NCBI GenBank assembly: GCA_903995115.1
Contig: LR877147.1
Location: forward strand, 186,001-250,000
Reading direction: 5' to 3'
From: Angomonas deanei
Lineage: Eukaryota > Euglenozoa > Kinetoplastea > Trypanosomatida > Trypanosomatidae
DNA: 64,000 nt
Shown piece by piece: positions 60,161 to 64,000 of this stretch. The notes below the pieces were generated by a model. The model was not told the origin of the DNA. It made no database searches and worked only from the letters and a program-made list of their open reading frames with translations. A program made the translations under genes and the position numbers. The first letter of the stretch is position 1. Each line of letters opens with the position of its first letter.

Positions 60161-61423
60161 ATGAGCGACGCGGATGAGTATTTGAAGCGGGTGGCCGACA
60201 TGAAGAAGCAGCGCTTCTCGAAGGGATACATTAGCACACCGCCACCACCCACCAAGCCGTCGTTGCCAATGAAAAAGAAGCGGAATAGAGGAGACTCCCC
60301 ATCGGAAGTCCGCGCACCAGTCGCACCGAAGGTGGCGGAAGCGGTCCCCGCAAAGAGCCCTAACGCCGTTAGTTTATTCGACAAATACTTCCCCGGTAAC
60401 ACGCTGAAAGAGGCGACGGTAGAGGTGTGCCACGCTCCCCCGGAGGACTTTGTAGAAAAGACGGTGGCGCGCTTTGTACAGTGGAGGGAACGCATTATTG
60501 CACTGCGGTCGGGGGTGGAAGACATTGGCCGGTTCCTGCGAAACGCGGGGTACGAGGAGGCGAAAGGGTTCGATCGGGCGTACATTGATTCGCTGATTAC
60601 CAATGAGAATTGGACGGAGGCCAAGGAGGAGCTGGAGCAGTTCTGCAGCCACCCACCCAACACGAGGAAGGGGACGGCGCAGTGCATACGACACATTCTC
60701 CGTCGGAAGAGTGCCCAGCAGGCACCCCCCATGTTTAGCATAGTGCGGTGGCATCACTTTATTGACCACTACGGGCCGGAGGCGAACCGCTACCCCTCTG
60801 TCTCCACTCTGGTGTGGATTAGCAGCTCCAGCACCACCGCCTTCTTCACCGTCTTCACCCAACGTCTACTCCGCAGTGTGACGCAGGCGCTGGTGGTGGC
60901 CAAGTCTGGCGCCGTGCAGTCCGCCTACACGGAACAGGACTTCTCTAATACTGCCTCCGACGAGGAGAAGGAGGAGGGCTCGAATGGAAAAGGGTGGCTC
61001 GTGGCGCAGCAGCCGCTGCTGGAGGACTCCATCTCGGACGCTTGTAAAGGGTTGTTGGTGTTCTTGCGACTGCTTATGCCGTCCGTCTCTGTGGAAGGGG
61101 ATCGAAAGTCCTCTGGATTAGGGGTGTGGCTGTCTGCCGCCCTGACTGGGTTGGACTTCCCCCTCGACCCCGACACCGACCGTCTGGCGCACGAACTCTT
61201 TCGCTCCGCGTGTGATCACGTGCGGGTTCTGGGGGAGTGGAAGAAGGTGCAGGGGAACACTCGAGGGGCACTGCTGCTCGCCTTCCCTGAAGTTGGGCCG
61301 GAGAATAAAACCTACACGAGCATGGACTGCATCTCGCGGGAGGACGTGCTGGCTCTTTACACGCTGATTGTGGTGCTGGCCAAGTGTTTCCGCCAGAATG
61401 TGAACCACCTGATACCGCTGTAG
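60161..61423 (+). CDS. Gemin2/SIP1-like protein
   Basis: 420 residues. The N-terminal 70 residues are basic and proline-rich (a possible SMN/Sm-binding tail). The C-terminal third resembles Gemin2: GLGVWLSAALTGLDFPLDPD followed by LAHELFRSACDHVRVL and LALYTLIVVLAKCFRQN, the same helix pattern and spacing as in the SIP1 family. Gemin2 binds the Sm ring during snRNP assembly. In kinetoplastids this would serve the spliceosomal and spliced-leader snRNPs used in trans-splicing. Assignment is by pattern; a database profile was not run. Confidence 0.6.
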   Translation: MSDADEYLKRVADMKKQRFSKGYISTPPPPTKPSLPMKKKRNRGDSPSEVRAPVAPKVAEAVPAKSPNAVSLFDKYFPGNTLKEATVEVCHAPPEDFVEKTVARFVQWRERIIALRSGVEDIGRFLRNAGYEEAKGFDRAYIDSLITNENWTEAKEELEQFCSHPPNTRKGTAQCIRHILRRKSAQQAPPMFSIVRWHHFIDHYGPEANRYPSVSTLVWISSSSTTAFFTVFTQRLLRSVTQALVVAKSGAVQSAYTEQDFSNTASDEEKEEGSNGKGWLVAQQPLLEDSISDACKGLLVFLRLLMPSVSVEGDRKSSGLGVWLSAALTGLDFPLDPDTDRLAHELFRSACDHVRVLGEWKKVQGNTRGALLLAFPEVGPENKTYTSMDCISREDVLALYTLIVVLAKCFRQNVNHLIPL

Positions 61424-61593
61424 TATCTTCACGACACAGATTTTGGTTTCGTTTCTTTTGGTGGTGTTGTTGTTCTACCGTTTGCTGCACAGATATGAGG
61501 GACTGCACAACCACCGCTCTTTCCTCTCCATCTTTTATTCTAGTCCTACCATACCAATAGATTTCAGAATTAGACACCAATAGAGGAGCGAAA

Positions 61594-62145
61594 ATGTTCA
61601 CCTTGATGTGCTGCGCCGATGTTGATGGCGAAAAGGTGAATCTCGAGATCACACTAGACGATGCGCCACACAGCGTGTCTTTCCTGGAATATAGCGTGGC
61701 CCGCGTGTTCACCTTGGAGGCGGGCAGACTGGTGCAGGCGGCCTGTCTCTATATTTACGACGACGCCAACCTGCTTTGGACCAAGCTAGAGAATGTGGGG
61801 CAGCTGTGCGAGTACGACCAGCTGTATCTCTTCCAGCCACAGACCACCACACACGCCGACGCACAGCAGGACTTGCCACCACCGCGCCCCCCTCGTCACA
61901 GTAGAGCCGCCGCCGCGGTAGAGGAGAATATGCGCCGCCGGCTGTCCTCGTCTACTGCTCCCCCGTTAGCAGTGGAGGATGGGCCCAGAGCCCTTACCGC
62001 CCCTGGTGCCCCGTCGCAGGTGCCACGCCGCGACAGCAACGTCGCCTCTCATCGTACGTCCGACTCCAAAGTGGATTTAGTGGCGCGTCTCGAGCGACTG
62101 AAGCGAGAGAAGGAAATGATACTAGCGCAAAAGGGTCCATCCTAA
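61594..62145 (+). CDS. Protein with BILBO1-type N-terminal domain and C-terminal helix
   Basis: 183 residues. The first 85 residues have the pattern of the ubiquitin-like N-terminal domain found in BILBO1 and other kinetoplastid cytoskeletal proteins: a beta-hairpin start, a central helix, then YIYDDANLLWTKLENVGQL and the ending DQLYLFQPQ. The middle is proline/serine-rich and disordered. The last 25 residues form a short charged coiled coil (LVARLERLKREKEMIL). A cytoskeletal (flagellar pocket, basal body) role is inferred from the domain type. Confidence 0.6.
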   Translation: MFTLMCCADVDGEKVNLEITLDDAPHSVSFLEYSVARVFTLEAGRLVQAACLYIYDDANLLWTKLENVGQLCEYDQLYLFQPQTTTHADAQQDLPPPRPPRHSRAAAAVEENMRRRLSSSTAPPLAVEDGPRALTAPGAPSQVPRRDSNVASHRTSDSKVDLVARLERLKREKEMILAQKGPS

Positions 62146-62345
62146 CCTAGAGTGATACACACACACTCACACACATACGTTGCACTACACAACGTTCCGC
62201 TAACAATAGATCCACTGTCTTTTTTATCTCTTTTCAATCGTGTCTATAGAAGTGGTGTTCAAAAATACACTCTCCAGAATCGTGGATGAGTTTTATCATA
62301 CGACCACCGTTTTCTCTCCCCCCCTTTTTCTCTATGGTAGACCAC

Positions 62346-63359
62346 ATGCTGAAGTTGTCTAGAAGAGCGTTGACCGTCGCGGCGCGGAGTATGTGCGGCG
62401 TCCACAGACTACCGATTCACAGGCTACAAGGCGCCATCCTTTCGGCTAGCACACCACTGTACACCACCTACACGTCTCGCCGTCTGTGTTCCTCTGGTGT
62501 GACCGGGAGCGATAGGACGAGCGCGGAGTTTATCGTTAGTCGCTGCAAGTGGCAGTCCGGCAACCTGCTGGAGCGGTTGGGTATGTCGAACGACGAGGCG
62601 ATCGATGAGGCCAAGGTGCGCCATCACTTTCAGGTGCTTAGTAAACACTTTCACCCCGACTTGCCTGATGCCCCCGAAAACGCCGCGGAGGCTTTCCGGA
62701 ATATTCGAGAGGCGTACGTGCAGGTGCTGGAGCAGGTGAAGCGGCATGGCCCCTACGCCGCCGGAGAGGCACCGCACTTTGTGTTCATGGACCAGGCGCA
62801 GCGAAGCGCCAAAGTGGCGGCGATGGGAGAGGGCGTCATTTTTTTCGTCCTGCTCCTTCTGGTGTACGCTTTCCTAGTCGCCCGTCACAATCGGAAGCGG
62901 GTGAGAGCCAGCCTTTTAGCGTATCTCCTGGCCATCTTTGTCGTCGTCCAAATCTTCCCACGAGTCCTCTCCGCGGTGGTGCTCTTTGCGTGGATGTCTG
63001 ATATTAGGGTCACGAGTAAGGAGCTAGAGGAACAGGCGGCGCTGACGATTCTGGTCGAGAAGAGCGGCGAGAATATGATCGTCAAGTTGGCGGGTATCGC
63101 AGAAGAGGATCAACCCGATGTGAAGGTTTCCGTGAAGGTGACCCGCACCGAGAAGGCGAAGGGAGGGGATGACAACAAGGCTGCTGCTGCGGAGAAGGAA
63201 TCGACAGAGGTTCTGGAGATGGATCAGGGAGTCACCAAGTTCCACCTGCCGTCCCGGTTGGTGAACAAGAGCGGCCCCGAGATTCGGTACAACATTCGCG
63301 TCGAGAATACGCGAAAGCATTTCACACTTTGTGACAAGGTACTTGCCACGGACTTTTAA
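62346..63359 (+). CDS. Membrane-anchored J-domain protein, likely mitochondrial
   Basis: 337 residues from the ATG 62346. This start is preferred because a pyrimidine tract with an AG at 62339-62340 lies directly before it and because MLKLSRRALTVAARS is a good presequence; an in-frame ATG at 62286 lies upstream of that tract. The J domain at about residues 60-130 contains the HPD motif (SKHFHPDLPD), so it should stimulate an Hsp70. Two hydrophobic segments follow at about 162-180 and 192-217. The soluble C-terminal domain has a lysine/alanine-rich insert. It belongs to the kinetoplastid-expanded J-protein class. Confidence 0.85.
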   Translation: MLKLSRRALTVAARSMCGVHRLPIHRLQGAILSASTPLYTTYTSRRLCSSGVTGSDRTSAEFIVSRCKWQSGNLLERLGMSNDEAIDEAKVRHHFQVLSKHFHPDLPDAPENAAEAFRNIREAYVQVLEQVKRHGPYAAGEAPHFVFMDQAQRSAKVAAMGEGVIFFVLLLLVYAFLVARHNRKRVRASLLAYLLAIFVVVQIFPRVLSAVVLFAWMSDIRVTSKELEEQAALTILVEKSGENMIVKLAGIAEEDQPDVKVSVKVTRTEKAKGGDDNKAAAAEKESTEVLEMDQGVTKFHLPSRLVNKSGPEIRYNIRVENTRKHFTLCDKVLATDF

Positions 63360-63446
63360 TATTAAGATGCAATTCTTTATTATACTTGTTGTGTGTCGGT
63401 CTGTTGGTTTGTCGGAGTTTGTTTGACTGTGATTTCTTTGCGGCAC

Positions 63447-63475
63447 CACTCTCCTCTCTCTCTCTCTCTCTCAGT
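63447..63475 (+). repeat. (CT)n microsatellite in splice region
   Basis: An almost pure ct run about 65 bases before the NAA15 start; it probably serves as the polypyrimidine tract for trans-splicing, with AG at 63474-63475 or 63499-63500. Confidence 0.7.
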
Positions 63476-63515
63476 ATTCTGTTTTTATTCAACACCCAAG
63501 CCAAAACACACTATT

Positions 63516-64000
63516 ATGTCTTCCACGGCGCTGCCGGCTGCTCAGCGGCAACGGTTTGACAAGATGAGTCAGCACTTTGACAACCGCGAGTACGCCAAGG
63601 CGCTGCGCATTGGGGAGGAAATCCTGAGTGTGGCGCCCGATCACGCCGATACGGTGGCGATGACAGGGCTGACCATGTACCACCTGAGTCGCAAGGAGGA
63701 GGCCTACGAGTACATTAAGCGGGCGATCAAGCTGGACATGAAGAGCACTATTGCGTGGCACTCGCTCGGCATGTGCCAGCGGTCGGACCAGGACTACCGC
63801 GCCGCGCTCAAGGCGTTCCGCGTGGCCTCTCAGACCGCCCCTGATAACACGAACGTACTCCGCGATATAGGCACGGCGTGCATTCAGCTGCGCGACTGGG
63901 ACGCTTTCCTGGAAGCCCGCGAGAAGCTCGTGACGCTCAAGGCCACCGTGCGCGCCAACTGGGTTGCCCTGTCCTGCGCCCACCGCATGCTCAAAAACTA
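63516..64000 (+). CDS. NAA15: NatA auxiliary subunit NAA15 (partial at 3' end)
   Basis: 161 residues are seen before the window ends; the frame is open throughout. The N-terminal TPR array is that of NAA15/NAT1: FDKMSQHFDNREYAKALRI, then MTGLTMYHLSRKEEAYEYIKRAI and AWHSLGMCQRSDQDYRAALKAFR. NAA15 anchors the NAA10 catalytic subunit at the ribosome for co-translational N-terminal acetylation. The full protein should be about 700-850 residues, so most of the gene lies beyond the window. Confidence 0.92.
   Translation, partial: MSSTALPAAQRQRFDKMSQHFDNREYAKALRIGEEILSVAPDHADTVAMTGLTMYHLSRKEEAYEYIKRAIKLDMKSTIAWHSLGMCQRSDQDYRAALKAFRVASQTAPDNTNVLRDIGTACIQLRDWDAFLEAREKLVTLKATVRANWVALSCAHRMLKN

Noticed and set aside
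1-64000. A strand-switch region, tRNA or snRNA gene cluster
   Set aside because: All supported genes are on the + strand and no cloverleaf-like A/B-box sequence was recognised in the spacers by eye; a tRNA scan was not possible.
1-64000. Reassigned stop codons as in Blastocrithidia
   Set aside because: TAA, TAG and TGA all end well-aligned genes here (for example eS10 and aldolase with TAG, HOP1-like with TGA), and no conserved gene has several in-frame stops.

Overview
This is a stretch of kinetoplastid (trypanosomatid-like) nuclear chromosome. The evidence is seen directly. About 38 protein genes all lie on the + strand, head to tail and without introns. Each is preceded by a pyrimidine-rich tract and an AG trans-splice acceptor shortly before the ATG. 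The contents fit as well: an RNA-editing editosome protein of the KREPB type, aldolase with a PTS2 glycosomal signal, a BILBO1-type N-terminal domain, inner-arm dynein and IFT122. The window therefore looks like the interior of one polycistronic transcription unit. Base composition is moderate, less GC-rich than Leishmania, so a monoxenous trypanosomatid (for example Angomonas, Strigomonas or Phytomonas-like) is a reasonable but unproven guess.

Layout: 1-13.7 kb holds the C-terminal part of a dynein heavy chain, a four-pass membrane protein, a small unknown, two ribosomal protein eS10 genes and IFT122. 14-27 kb holds a large secretory-pathway orphan, two membrane proteins, a large possibly mitochondrial protein, a CFAP119-like flagellar protein and a KREPB-family editosome protein. 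27-38 kb holds a DDT/WHIM chromatin protein, two near-identical eL24 genes 4.67 kb apart, an AT-rich island with an orphan membrane protein between them, a HOP1-like HORMA protein and a mitochondrial membrane protein. 38-52 kb holds an ER thioredoxin-fold-like protein, 3-hydroxyacyl-CoA dehydrogenase, an inositol-polyphosphate 5-phosphatase, MEMO1, a CorA-type transporter, several unknown (some mitochondrial) proteins and a degenerate PP2C. 52-64 kb holds a NOT11-like protein, uS4/RPS9, three tandem aldolases, a short-repeat protein, a Gemin2-like protein, a BILBO1-NTD-like protein, a membrane J-protein and the start of NAA15.

Typically for kinetoplastids, the neighbours are not functionally linked. 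The recurring themes are the flagellum, the mitochondrion, translation and chromatin.

Unusual points: (i) at least six genes are cut by single-base frame breaks, several in homopolymers, which suggests consensus indels; two of the breaks end at the same 9-mer cgtctaggg and deserve a test as a +1 recoding site. (ii) An AT-rich island of about 2.8 kb carries an orphan type I membrane protein whose composition switches abruptly inside the gene. (iii) Duplicated ribosomal protein genes are homogenised almost exactly over their coding regions. No tRNA, rRNA, snRNA, CRISPR or recognisable mobile element was found.
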